A DNA stretch of 64,000 nucleotides from Prevotella communis. Lineage in GTDB: Bacteria; Bacteroidota; Bacteroidia; Bacteroidales; Bacteroidaceae. The notes under the pieces are model-generated. The model was not told the DNA's origin. It saw only the letters and a list, made by a program, of their open reading frames with translations, and did no database searches. Numbering within the stretch: position 1 is the stretch's first letter; every line of letters begins with the position of its first letter. The translations under genes were made by a program, and so were the position numbers. Shown here one piece after another: positions 1 through 6,313 of the stretch. The stretch is taken from assembly GCF_022024115.1 (NCBI RefSeq), contig NZ_CP091792.1, forward strand, positions 1,736,001-1,800,000. Reading direction: 5' to 3'.

Positions 1-162
1 CATGTTTATACTTTATGTTGGTACAAAGGTAATAAAAAGAATACCATTTTGCAAATAAAAGCATCAGAAAAGTATTCTTTTTAATACTCTTTAAGAAAAA
101 TAGCATTCGTACAAACGATATGTCAGGTGTCTGAGTACAGAGGGGACGGGTGAGTGTCGGAA

Positions 163-197
163 GATGTCTGAAGTATGATGTCTGAAGTCTGATGTCA
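163..197. repeat. 14-bp direct repeat, 2.5 copies
   Basis: The unit gatgtctgaagtat occurs at 163-176. It recurs with one change (ending ct) at 177-190 and partly at 191-197. It is short low-complexity intergenic DNA of unknown role. Confidence 0.75.
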
Positions 198-265
198 TAT
201 TAACCCGTCAACAGATTCTAGTCGTGAGATAGAGAACTGACAACCTAAATCAGTTCCTAGCCAGT

Positions 266-658
266 TCTTAGGCAGCAATCACTCTGCTCCTCATTGCTTC
301 ATTACTCTATGGTTTTTAAGTCGTTACTCTATGGTTTACGATGTGTTAACCTATGGTTTACGATGTATAAGTCTGTGGTTTACTAAAAGGATCTGTTCCT
401 AATGAACATTGTCTGGCTTGTATTTCTTCTGTATAGGCTATGCGAATCTGATTCTGATGGAATGAAATTCATGTCACAACTTTTTAGTGCTTTCACTAAT
501 TCAGCTTCTAGCCTGCAGAGAGTGACAAGGTTTTCAGTACGATGTAAACGATGTTGACAAGTAATTCAGTTTAACCCGGTGAAAACTGTCAAGTGAGTTT
601 AGGAAAAGGCACTAATTCAGCTTCTAGCCTGCTCTTAGGCAGCAATCACTCTGCTCCT
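266..658. repeat. 26-bp dispersed direct repeat pair (266-291 and 633-658)
   Basis: The 26 bases from 266 to 291 recur exactly at 633-658; both copies begin tcttaggcagc and end ctctgctcct. A second pair, containing cttctagcctgc, lies at 494-516 and 610-632. The second copies of both are adjacent and run straight into the 11-bp array at 651, so the locus looks built by repeated local duplication. Confidence 0.8.
302..389. repeat. 22-bp imperfect tandem repeat, four copies
   Basis: Four 22-bp units start at 302, 324, 346 and 368. The shared core is tatggttt, or tgtggttt in the last copy, and copies 2 and 3 also share acgatgt directly after it. The units abut without spacers, so this is not a CRISPR. 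The period is twice that of the 11-bp arrays further right. Confidence 0.8.
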
Positions 659-712
659 AGGCTGCTCCTAAGCTGCTCCTAGGCTGCTCCTAAGCTGCTC
701 CTAGGCTGCTCC
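651..712. repeat. 11-bp tandem array alternating gctgctcctag / gctgctcctaa
   Basis: Units start at about 651 (partial), 661, 672, 683, 694 and 705 (partial). The last base alternates g and a, so the higher-order unit is 22 bp. The array carries several copies of the tetramer CTAG. Confidence 0.85.
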
Positions 713-725
713 GTGGAGCACTCAC

Positions 726-801
726 GAAGCAGGCTAGAGTATGGCTAGAGTATGGCTAGAGTATGGCTAGAGTATGGCTAGAAGCAGGCTAGAGTATGGC
801 T
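726..801. repeat. 11-bp tandem array ggctagagtat with flanking duplication
   Basis: Four exact copies of ggctagagtat occupy 732-775, and a partial copy follows. The flanking 21 bases at 726-746, beginning gaagcaggctag, recur at 781-801. The word gcaggctag is the reverse complement of ctagcctgc in the repeats at 494-516 and 610-632, so the left and right parts of the locus are related in inverted orientation. Confidence 0.85.
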
Positions 802-936
802 GAGGGATGATGTAAGAAGGAAGATGTAAGAGGGAAGAGGTCTGAAGGCTGAGGGCTGATGGCGGGAGACGTAAGAGGGATATGACTGGTGATGGATTCC
901 TTAATTGTCTTTTGAATTGTCTTTCTTGCCAAAATA

Positions 937-968
937 TTTGCGGAAATCAACTTTTATGTATATTTTTG
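937..968 (+). promoter_or_regulatory. Bacteroidetes-type promoter for the HigA-like gene
   Basis: TTTG at 937-940, a 20-bp spacer and TATTTTTG (matching TAnnTTTG) at 961-968 fit the Bacteroidetes primary sigma consensus. Transcription should start near 972. Confidence 0.7.
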
Positions 969-1021
969 CAGCAGATTTAGAAACTATATGGAAAAGAATC
1001 TGTTTATAGAGCTGTTGGAGG

Positions 1022-1327
1022 ATGGCGAGAAATATTATGAAGACTAACAGAATTATGGACGATATTCGTAGTACTATCTCTCCAGAGATGAAACTACAAA
1101 TGGAACTGTCTGTAGCTATTGCTAACCGCATCTACGACATCCTTGAAGAAAAGGGAATGTCGCAGAAGGACTTTGCCCGTCTGATGGGAAAGACAGAGAC
1201 AGAGGTGAGCCGATGGCTCTCTGGTACTCACAACTTGACAATGGCCACTATTTGCAAAATATCTGCTGCTCTTAATGCTGATGTTGTGAAAGTGGCAGAT
1301 CGCGAATTGGAGCCTGCGTGTGTGTGA
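1022..1327 (+). CDS. HigA-like XRE-family helix-turn-helix protein
   Basis: This 101-residue protein has a Cro/C1-type helix-turn-helix at about residues 36-90. The segment MSQKDFARLMGKTETEVSRW contains the first helices and the recognition helix. The family includes HigA-type antitoxins, which repress their own operon and neutralise a HigB/RelE toxin, and also solitary regulators. No toxin gene is visible on either side, because upstream is the repeat desert and downstream is a thioesterase, so I infer an orphan antitoxin or regulator. A start at 1037 (MKTNR) is equally plausible. A 19-codon frame at 988-1047 (MEKNLFIELLEDGEKYYED) overlaps the 5' end and could be a short leader peptide. Confidence 0.7.
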   Translation: MARNIMKTNRIMDDIRSTISPEMKLQMELSVAIANRIYDILEEKGMSQKDFARLMGKTETEVSRWLSGTHNLTMATICKISAALNADVVKVADRELEPACV

Positions 1328-1395
1328 TACTATAGAGATGATGTCTGATAACGCAGCAGGGCTGCCTCTATAATATACGCAAAACATAAACGACA

Positions 1396-1791
1396 ATGGA
1401 TATACAGGAATTATTGAATAGGACGGATAGGTTTGCAGCCAATGCTGGTTGTAGGATTACGGAGGTGGACGGGCAGCATGCCGTGGCGCAGATGACGGTA
1501 ACGGCGATGCACCTGAATGGTGGTAATGTGTGTCAGGGTGGGGCGCTGTTTACGCTTGCCGACTTGGCCATTGCTGCCTGGATGAACTACAACGGACAGC
1601 TGACGTTTGGCATCAATAGCAGCATCATGTTTGTATCGAGTGCTCGTGAGGGTGATGTGCTGTGGGCTGAGGCTGTCGGTATATGTGACCACCACAAAAT
1701 CCCAGCCGTAGAGGTGCGCGTGACCAACCAGGAGGGAAGGCTCATCTGTCACGTGACGGGCATGGGATATCGTAAAAATGTGATGATGTAA
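1396..1791 (+). CDS. PaaI/YdiI-type hotdog-fold acyl-CoA thioesterase
   Basis: This 131-residue single-domain protein should hydrolyse acyl-CoA thioesters in the cytoplasm. The family signature runs from N41 through QGG (47-49) to the catalytic-type acid D56 in LADLA. The common HGG of the family reads QGG here. The following GINSSIMFVSSA matches the second hotdog strand that carries the CoA-binding region. The length is typical. It lies 68 bp after the HigA-like gene and is followed by a strong hairpin terminator. The substrate cannot be read from sequence; phenylacetyl-CoA or hydroxybenzoyl-CoA type substrates are typical of the family. Confidence 0.8.
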   Translation: MDIQELLNRTDRFAANAGCRITEVDGQHAVAQMTVTAMHLNGGNVCQGGALFTLADLAIAAWMNYNGQLTFGINSSIMFVSSAREGDVLWAEAVGICDHHKIPAVEVRVTNQEGRLICHVTGMGYRKNVMM

Positions 1792-1794
1792 GAT

Positions 1795-1840
1795 ACAGCA
1801 AAAATCCTGGTGCTCATGCATCAGGATTTTTGCTGTTTTC
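1795..1840 (+). terminator. Intrinsic terminator after the thioesterase gene
   Basis: A 15-bp perfect stem joins 1795-1809 (acagcaaaaatcctg) and 1822-1836, followed by TTTT. It lies between convergent genes; the minus-strand MetE-like gene ends at 1846, so it may serve both. Confidence 0.85.
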
Positions 1841-1845
1841 AGGTC

Positions 1846-2931
1846 TTATGAGTTACTTCCCCATACTTCGTCGGATATCTCCTTGACCAGACGGAGCTTG
1901 GCCCATTGTTCGTCGACGGTGAGCTTGTTGCCGATGGCACAAGAGGCGAAGCCACATTGGGGCGAGAGCGACAGACGGTCGAGGGGGATGTACTTGGATG
2001 CCTCGCGGATGCGGGCGATGATGGCGGCCTTGTCCTCGAGTTCGGGACGTTTGGTGGTGATCAGTCCAAGTACCACGTGCTTGTCGGGGCTCACCTTGGC
2101 CAGAGGCTCGAAACCGCCTGAGCGCTCGTCGTCGTACTCCAGGTAGAGCACATCCACGTTCTCGCGTGCAAACACCCAGTCGGCCACCGAGTCGTAGGCA
2201 CCGCTGTTGAACCACGTAGAGTGGTAGTTGCCGCGACAGATGTGGGATGCTACAAGCAGGTCGGCAGGACGCCCCTCGAGTGCCTGATTGTTGACCTGCA
2301 ACAGCAGATCCTTCACGTCGTCAAGGTTGGCACTCAGACTGGCATAGCGTTGTGAGGCGGCCTCGCCCAGGACGGCACCCCATGTGCAGTCGTCGAGTTG
2401 AAGGAAACGGCCTCCTGCGTCGTAGAACTGACGGATGAAGTTCTGATATACCAGGGCTATATCGCGAATCAGTTCCTGCAGGTGGGGGTAGATGGCGATG
2501 GTGCCGGCGTAGTTGGCGGGCATGATGAGCTGCTGGAAGAACTGTGCAGGCGAGGGGATGGTGAGCTTGGCGATGGTCTGCCCGTCCTCAAACTGCTGTA
2601 CACGACGGAAATCATCGATAAAAGGGTGGGGCTGTGCCTTGAGTTTGCCTGTGAGGAATACGCGGTCCAGTCGGGCTGTCTCGCCATTAAACACCACGTC
2701 GCCGCCCTCTTCGTGGGTCACGCCGCCAAAGCCCCAGAAGAAGTCGAGGTGCCAGAAGGTGCGGTTGAACTCGCCATCGGTGATGACGTGATAGCCCAAC
2801 TGCTTCTGCTTATCGGTCAACTCGCGTACCAGTTGGTTGCGTGTGCTGTCTGACAGGTTCTGGGGACGAAGGAAACTGCCTACGAAATCGGCTCGCTGTG
2901 GAACCTGGATACCTTTGATTACTTTGCTCAT
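1846..2931 (-). CDS. MetE C-terminal-like (YxjG/YxjH-type) methyltransferase
   Basis: This 361-residue cytoplasmic protein matches the catalytic half of cobalamin-independent methionine synthase. Full MetE is about twice as long; this short form resembles the YxjG/YxjH group, which is thought to make methionine from homocysteine with a methyl donor other than triglutamyl methyltetrahydrofolate. The zinc site is intact: H230 and C232 in SHICRG, E265 in LEYD and C326 in QCGFAS. Start MSKVIKG was chosen at 2931 because the -7 box lies about 40 nt upstream of it. It is transcribed away from an Lrp/AsnC regulator at 3083, an arrangement typical of a regulator with its target. The exact methyl donor is not known from sequence. 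Confidence 0.82.
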   Translation of the reverse strand: MSKVIKGIQVPQRADFVGSFLRPQNLSDSTRNQLVRELTDKQKQLGYHVITDGEFNRTFWHLDFFWGFGGVTHEEGGDVVFNGETARLDRVFLTGKLKAQPHPFIDDFRRVQQFEDGQTIAKLTIPSPAQFFQQLIMPANYAGTIAIYPHLQELIRDIALVYQNFIRQFYDAGGRFLQLDDCTWGAVLGEAASQRYASLSANLDDVKDLLLQVNNQALEGRPADLLVASHICRGNYHSTWFNSGAYDSVADWVFARENVDVLYLEYDDERSGGFEPLAKVSPDKHVVLGLITTKRPELEDKAAIIARIREASKYIPLDRLSLSPQCGFASCAIGNKLTVDEQWAKLRLVKEISDEVWGSNS

Positions 2932-2972
2932 TGTTGCTATTTAAGTTTATGTGATTAATGAATTTCCGGGTG

Positions 2973-2980
2973 CAAAAGTA
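2973..2980 (-). promoter_or_regulatory. Candidate -7 box of the MetE-like gene
   Basis: Read on the minus strand this is TACTTTTG, an exact TAnnTTTG match, about 40 nt before the start codon. I see no clear -33 TTTG at 19-21 bp. Confidence 0.45.
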
Positions 2981-3008
2981 GATAAAAGGTATGATATTCT
3001 GTAATTTA

Positions 3009-3040
3009 TTTGGCAAGTTCAGTAAAATATTCTATCTTTG
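3009..3040 (+). promoter_or_regulatory. Promoter of the Lrp/AsnC gene
   Basis: TTTG at 3009-3012, a 20-bp spacer and TATCTTTG at 3033-3040 match the Bacteroidetes consensus exactly. It lies in the 151-bp divergent region shared with the MetE-like gene, where Lrp operator sites would be expected. Confidence 0.75.
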
Positions 3041-3082
3041 TACCGTGAATCTATGATATAACAGAATATTATTCGGTAAATT

Positions 3083-3553
3083 ATGACATACGACGAACTG
3101 GACAACACCGACCGCAAGATATTGCGCATCTTGCAAAACGACTCTACGCTTACCGTCAAGGAACTGGCTGCCAGGGTACACCTGTCGGCCTCGCCAGCCT
3201 TCGACCGTCAGAAGCGACTGGAGCGTGAGGGCTTCATCAAGGGCTATCATGCCATCCTTGATGCGAAGAAGGCGGGTAATGGCATCACCGTGCTCTGCCA
3301 CATGCGCCTGAAGCATCACTCGCAGGTGCTGATGGACGATTTCATGGAGGCTATCCAGAGCATTGAGGAGATAACGGAGTGTTACAATACGAGTGGTGAA
3401 TATGACTTCACGCTGAAGATACAGACGCGCGACATGGAGTCGTATCAGGAGTTTATGCGCACCAAGTTGGGCAATATAGACAGCGTGGGCTATTTCCACA
3501 GCGTGTTCGTGATGAAGGAGGTGAAAAACACGCACGGTGTGCCGCTGAAGTAG
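3083..3553 (+). CDS. Lrp/AsnC-family transcriptional regulator
   Basis: This 156-residue protein has an N-terminal helix-turn-helix (about residues 8-55, with the Lrp hallmark LDNTDRKILRILQNDSTLT). A C-terminal RAM/AsnC ligand-binding domain follows at about 68-145 (ITECYNTSGEYDFTLKI). Lrp-family proteins form octamers or dimers that sense amino acids and wrap promoter DNA. It faces the MetE-like gene across a short divergent region, so I infer control of that gene, possibly in response to methionine or another amino acid. It has its own consensus promoter and a leader of about 40 nt. Confidence 0.9.
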   Translation: MTYDELDNTDRKILRILQNDSTLTVKELAARVHLSASPAFDRQKRLEREGFIKGYHAILDAKKAGNGITVLCHMRLKHHSQVLMDDFMEAIQSIEEITECYNTSGEYDFTLKIQTRDMESYQEFMRTKLGNIDSVGYFHSVFVMKEVKNTHGVPLK

Positions 3554-3571
3554 AGGAGGGCGAAAAATGCC

Positions 3572-3609
3572 CGATTTCATCGGTGGAATTGGTGTAAAAT
3601 CCGTGAAAT
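3572..3609. repeat. Intergenic repeat element, copy 1 (related to 59107-59200)
   Basis: The stretch begins cgatttcatcgg, then reads ggaattggtgt and ends ccgtgaaat. The same words in the same order occur at 59107-59144. The ends atttcatcgg and ccgtgaaat are near-complementary and could form an imperfect hairpin. It lies between the Lrp gene and ftsY. Confidence 0.65.
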
Positions 3610-3685
3610 GTACTAAATAAAGTGAAAAGGGAAGAGGTAAGAGTGAAAAATTTGTCGACGCTGCAAGGTTTTGGATTTTTCTTTG

Positions 3686-3693
3686 TAATTTTG
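3686..3693 (+). promoter_or_regulatory. Candidate -7 box of ftsY
   Basis: TAATTTTG followed by C matches TAnnTTTG, 23 nt before the ftsY start. The -33 box is not clear. Confidence 0.5.
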
Positions 3694-3716
3694 CAGTTCG
3701 TAATACGTATTCGAAT

Positions 3717-4673
3717 ATGGGATTGTTTGATTTTTTTAGTAAGAAAAAGAAGGAAGAGACACTGGACAAGGGATTGGAAAAGACCAAAACCTCCGTGTTT
3801 GACAAGCTGGCTCGTGCAGTGGCAGGTAAGTCGAAGGTCGATGATGACGTACTCGACAACCTGGAGGAAGTGCTGATTACGAGCGATGTGGGCGTGGATA
3901 CCACGCTGAAGATTATTGAGCGTATCGAGGAGCGTGTGGCTCGCGATAAGTACGTATCAACCAGTGAGTTGAATGGAATCCTTCGAGAAGAGATTGCAGC
4001 GCTGCTGGCTGAGAACAACACAGATGATAATGATAACTGGGACTTGCCTGCAGACCATAAGCCCTACGTCATCCTGGTGGTTGGCGTGAACGGTGTGGGC
4101 AAGACCACAACGATAGGTAAGCTGGCCTGGCAGTTTAAGCAGGCCGGCAAGAAGGTGTATCTGGGTGCCGCCGATACATTCCGTGCTGCTGCCGTGGAGC
4201 AGTTGTGTATCTGGGGTGAGCGCGTAGGTGTGCCTGTGGTGAAGCAGCAGATGGGTAGCGACCCCGCCAGCGTAGCCTTCGACACCTTGCAGAGCGCCAA
4301 GGCCAATGATGCCGACGTGGTGATTATTGATACTGCCGGTCGTCTGCACAACAAGGTGGGCCTGATGAACGAGCTGAAGAAAATCAAGGACGTGATGAAG
4401 AAAGTGCTGCCCGAGGCACCCGACGAAGTGATGCTGGTGCTCGACGGTTCTACCGGTCAGAATGCCTTTGAACAGGCAAGGCAGTTTGCTGCCGTGACGC
4501 AGATCACGTCGCTGGCTATCACCAAACTGGACGGTACGGCCAAGGGTGGTGTGGTCATCGGTATCAGTGACCAGTTGAAGGTGCCCGTGAAGTACATCGG
4601 ACTGGGCGAGGGTATGGAGGATTTGCAGCTCTTTAATAAAAAGGATTTCGTTGATTCGCTTTTTAAAGGGTAA
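3717..4673 (+). CDS. ftsY: Signal recognition particle receptor FtsY
   Basis: FtsY is the SRP receptor GTPase that delivers ribosome-nascent chain complexes to the SecYEG translocon at the inner membrane. The 318-residue protein has a short lysine-rich N-terminus (MGLFDFFSKKKKEE), typical of Bacteroidetes FtsY, and a four-helix N domain at about 25-100. The SRP GTPase G domain follows: GVNGVGKTTT (G1, 123-132), DTFRAAAVEQL (G2 region, from 153), DTAGR (G3, 205-209) and TKLDG (G4). The long acidic A domain of the E. coli protein is absent. It is followed after 22 bp by rimO and shares its linker style. Confidence 0.97.
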   Translation: MGLFDFFSKKKKEETLDKGLEKTKTSVFDKLARAVAGKSKVDDDVLDNLEEVLITSDVGVDTTLKIIERIEERVARDKYVSTSELNGILREEIAALLAENNTDDNDNWDLPADHKPYVILVVGVNGVGKTTTIGKLAWQFKQAGKKVYLGAADTFRAAAVEQLCIWGERVGVPVVKQQMGSDPASVAFDTLQSAKANDADVVIIDTAGRLHNKVGLMNELKKIKDVMKKVLPEAPDEVMLVLDGSTGQNAFEQARQFAAVTQITSLAITKLDGTAKGGVVIGISDQLKVPVKYIGLGEGMEDLQLFNKKDFVDSLFKG

Positions 4674-4695
4674 AGTGAATAGTGAAAAGTGAAAA

Positions 4696-5997
4696 ATGAA
4701 GACGATTGATTTTATTTCGCTTGGTTGCTCTAAGAACTTGGTGGACAGCGAGAACCTGATGGGCATGTTTGAGGCCAATGGCTTCCACGTGACCCACGAC
4801 AGCGACGACCCGCAAGGCGAGGTCGTTGTGGTGAATACCTGTGGTTTTATTGCTGACGCCAAGGAGGAAAGTATTAATACCATCTTGGAACAGGTGGCTC
4901 GCAAGAATGCTGGTGAGGTGGAAAAGATATATGTGATGGGATGTCTCTCAGAGCGCTATCTGGCCGACCTCGAAGCCGAGATTCCTGAAGTGGACGGATG
5001 GTACGGAAAGTTCAATTATAAGGAGCTATTAAAAAGACTCACCCCCAGCCCCTCTCTGCTCAGAGAGGGGAGTGGTCAGACTCGAAAACTGACTACGCCA
5101 CGCCATTATGCCTATATCAAGATTAGTGAGGGATGTGACCGCCACTGTGCGTACTGCGCCATCCCGCTGATTACGGGCAGACACCAGAGCCGCCCCATGG
5201 AGGAGATCCTGGACGAGGTGCGCTGGCTGGTGAGTCAGGGTACGAAGGAGTTTCAGGTCATCGCACAGGAACTGACCTACTACGGCATAGACCTGTATGG
5301 CGAACAGCGTATTGCCGAACTCATAGAACAGATGGCTGATATCGAGGGCGTGGAGTGGATTCGTCTGCATTACGCCTATCCCACACATTTCCCCTGGCGC
5401 CTGCTCGACGTGATGCGCGAGAATAAAAACGTGTGCCGCTACCTGGATATCGCCCTGCAGCATATCAGCGACCATATGTTGACACGTATGCGCCGCAACA
5501 CCACGAAGGCGGAGACGATGGCACTCATCGAGCGGATGCGACGTGAGGTGCCCGGCATCCATATCCGCACCACGCTGATGGTGGGATTCCCAGGCGAGAC
5601 CGACGAGGACTTCCAGGAGCTGGTGGACTTCGTGAAATGGGCGCGCTTTGAGCGTATGGGCGCCTTTGCCTATTCCGAGGAGGACGGTACCTATTCTGCC
5701 GACCACTACGAGGATGACGTGCCCGAGGACGTGAAGCAGCGCCGACTGGATAAGCTGATGCGCGTGCAGCAGAATATCAGTGCGGAGATAGAGGCCGAGA
5801 AGGTGGGACAGACGCTGCCCGTGATTATAGACCGCACGGAGGGCGACTACTACATTGGTCGCACGGAGTTCTGTTCGCCCGAGGTAGATCCCGAGGTGCT
5901 GATTCGTCAGGACGTGAAACTGGAGATTGGAAAGATATATCAAGTGAAGATAACCGACTCTGAGGAGTTTGACCTCTACGGAGAAGTGATTAATTGA
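4696..5997 (+). CDS. rimO: Ribosomal protein S12 methylthiotransferase RimO
   Basis: This radical-SAM enzyme adds a methylthio group to the conserved aspartate of ribosomal protein S12. The N-terminal methylthiotransferase domain has cluster cysteines in LGCSKN (C11), NTCGF and MGCLSERY. The radical SAM motif C147-x3-C151-x2-C154 is CDRHCAYC, and a C-terminal TRAM domain covers about the last 65 residues. Its 433 residues are close to the family length. The variable linker before TTPRHYAYIKISEGCD holds an unusual stretch, LTPSPSLLREGSGQTRK, encoded by a palindromic repeat (5035-5083), so a repeat appears to have entered the gene in frame. The stop codon lies inside a 14-bp tandem repeat. Confidence 0.96.
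   Translation: MKTIDFISLGCSKNLVDSENLMGMFEANGFHVTHDSDDPQGEVVVVNTCGFIADAKEESINTILEQVARKNAGEVEKIYVMGCLSERYLADLEAEIPEVDGWYGKFNYKELLKRLTPSPSLLREGSGQTRKLTTPRHYAYIKISEGCDRHCAYCAIPLITGRHQSRPMEEILDEVRWLVSQGTKEFQVIAQELTYYGIDLYGEQRIAELIEQMADIEGVEWIRLHYAYPTHFPWRLLDVMRENKNVCRYLDIALQHISDHMLTRMRRNTTKAETMALIERMRREVPGIHIRTTLMVGFPGETDEDFQELVDFVKWARFERMGAFAYSEEDGTYSADHYEDDVPEDVKQRRLDKLMRVQQNISAEIEAEKVGQTLPVIIDRTEGDYYIGRTEFCSPEVDPEVLIRQDVKLEIGKIYQVKITDSEEFDLYGEVIN
5035..5083. repeat. REP-like palindrome inserted in frame in rimO
   Basis: A perfect 10-bp stem pairs 5049-5058 (cccctctctg) with 5061-5070, with a 2-nt loop. The word agactc flanks the block at 5035-5040 and 5078-5083 like a short target duplication. 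The same C-rich/G-rich architecture recurs between genes at 63061-63098. Confidence 0.75.
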
Positions 5998-6024
5998 TAA
6001 TTGACAATTGATAATTGACAATTG
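5993..6024. repeat. 14-bp tandem repeat spanning the rimO stop codon
   Basis: The unit attgataattgaca occurs at 5993-6006 and 6007-6020, followed by attg. It makes up almost the whole rimO to HU linker and contains the rimO TGA. Confidence 0.85.
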
Positions 6025-6025
6025 G

Positions 6026-6313
6026 ATGAACAACAAGGAATTTATAAGCATACTGGCTGGTCGCACGGAGAAGAAAACCTCCGAGACACAGAAGATGGTG
6101 GAGTCGCTGATAGCAGTGATGAGCGACTGTTTTCAGGAGGGCGACAGCGTACAGATGGCTAATTTCGGCAATTTTGAAGTGAAGAAGAAACTGGAGCGTG
6201 TGATGGTGAACCCCACCACCGGACAGCGTATGCTGGTGCCACCAAAACTGGTGCTGGCCTTCAAGCCTAATCCTACCTGGAAGGATAAGATCAAGAAAGG
6301 AGGAGCCGAGTAA
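6026..6313 (+). CDS. HU/IHF-family DNA-binding protein
   Basis: This 95-residue protein has the HU/IHF fold, including the hydrophobic helix region [20 protein letters not shown] and the beta-arm segment with [12 protein letters not shown]. Members bend and compact DNA in the nucleoid. I start it at 6026 (MNNKEF) because the upstream in-frame codons lie in a tandem repeat. Its stop overlaps the next start (TAATG at 6311-6315), which couples it to the membrane-anchored HU-LysM protein, so the two HU domains are probably made together and may pair. Confidence 0.88.
   Translation: MNNKEFISILAGRTEKKTSETQKMVESLIAVMSDCFQEGDSVQMANFGNFEVKKKLERVMVNPTTGQRMLVPPKLVLAFKPNPTWKDKIKKGGAE

Larger units (their letters stand above)
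1..936. other. Gene-free, repeat-filled intergenic region
   Basis: No open frame here looks like a gene on either strand. The stretch is made largely of short tandem and dispersed repeats, listed separately: a 14-bp repeat, a 22-bp repeat, two 11-bp arrays and a 26-bp dispersed repeat. It ends in purine-rich text of the kind found in many gene linkers of this window (about 800-890). I see no transposase remnant, tRNA or convincing terminator. Confidence 0.7.

Noticed and set aside
302..801. CRISPR-like spacing of repeats in the left desert
   Set aside because: The units abut directly, have no unique spacers of 25-40 bp, and no cas genes are present.
2932..2972. Possible SAM or cobalamin riboswitch before the MetE-like gene
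   Set aside because: The leader is only about 40 nt and shows no riboswitch core; Lrp control is more likely.
3622..3876. Plus-strand frame overlapping the ftsY start
   Set aside because: It is out of frame with ftsY, starts in a repeat linker and has no family features.
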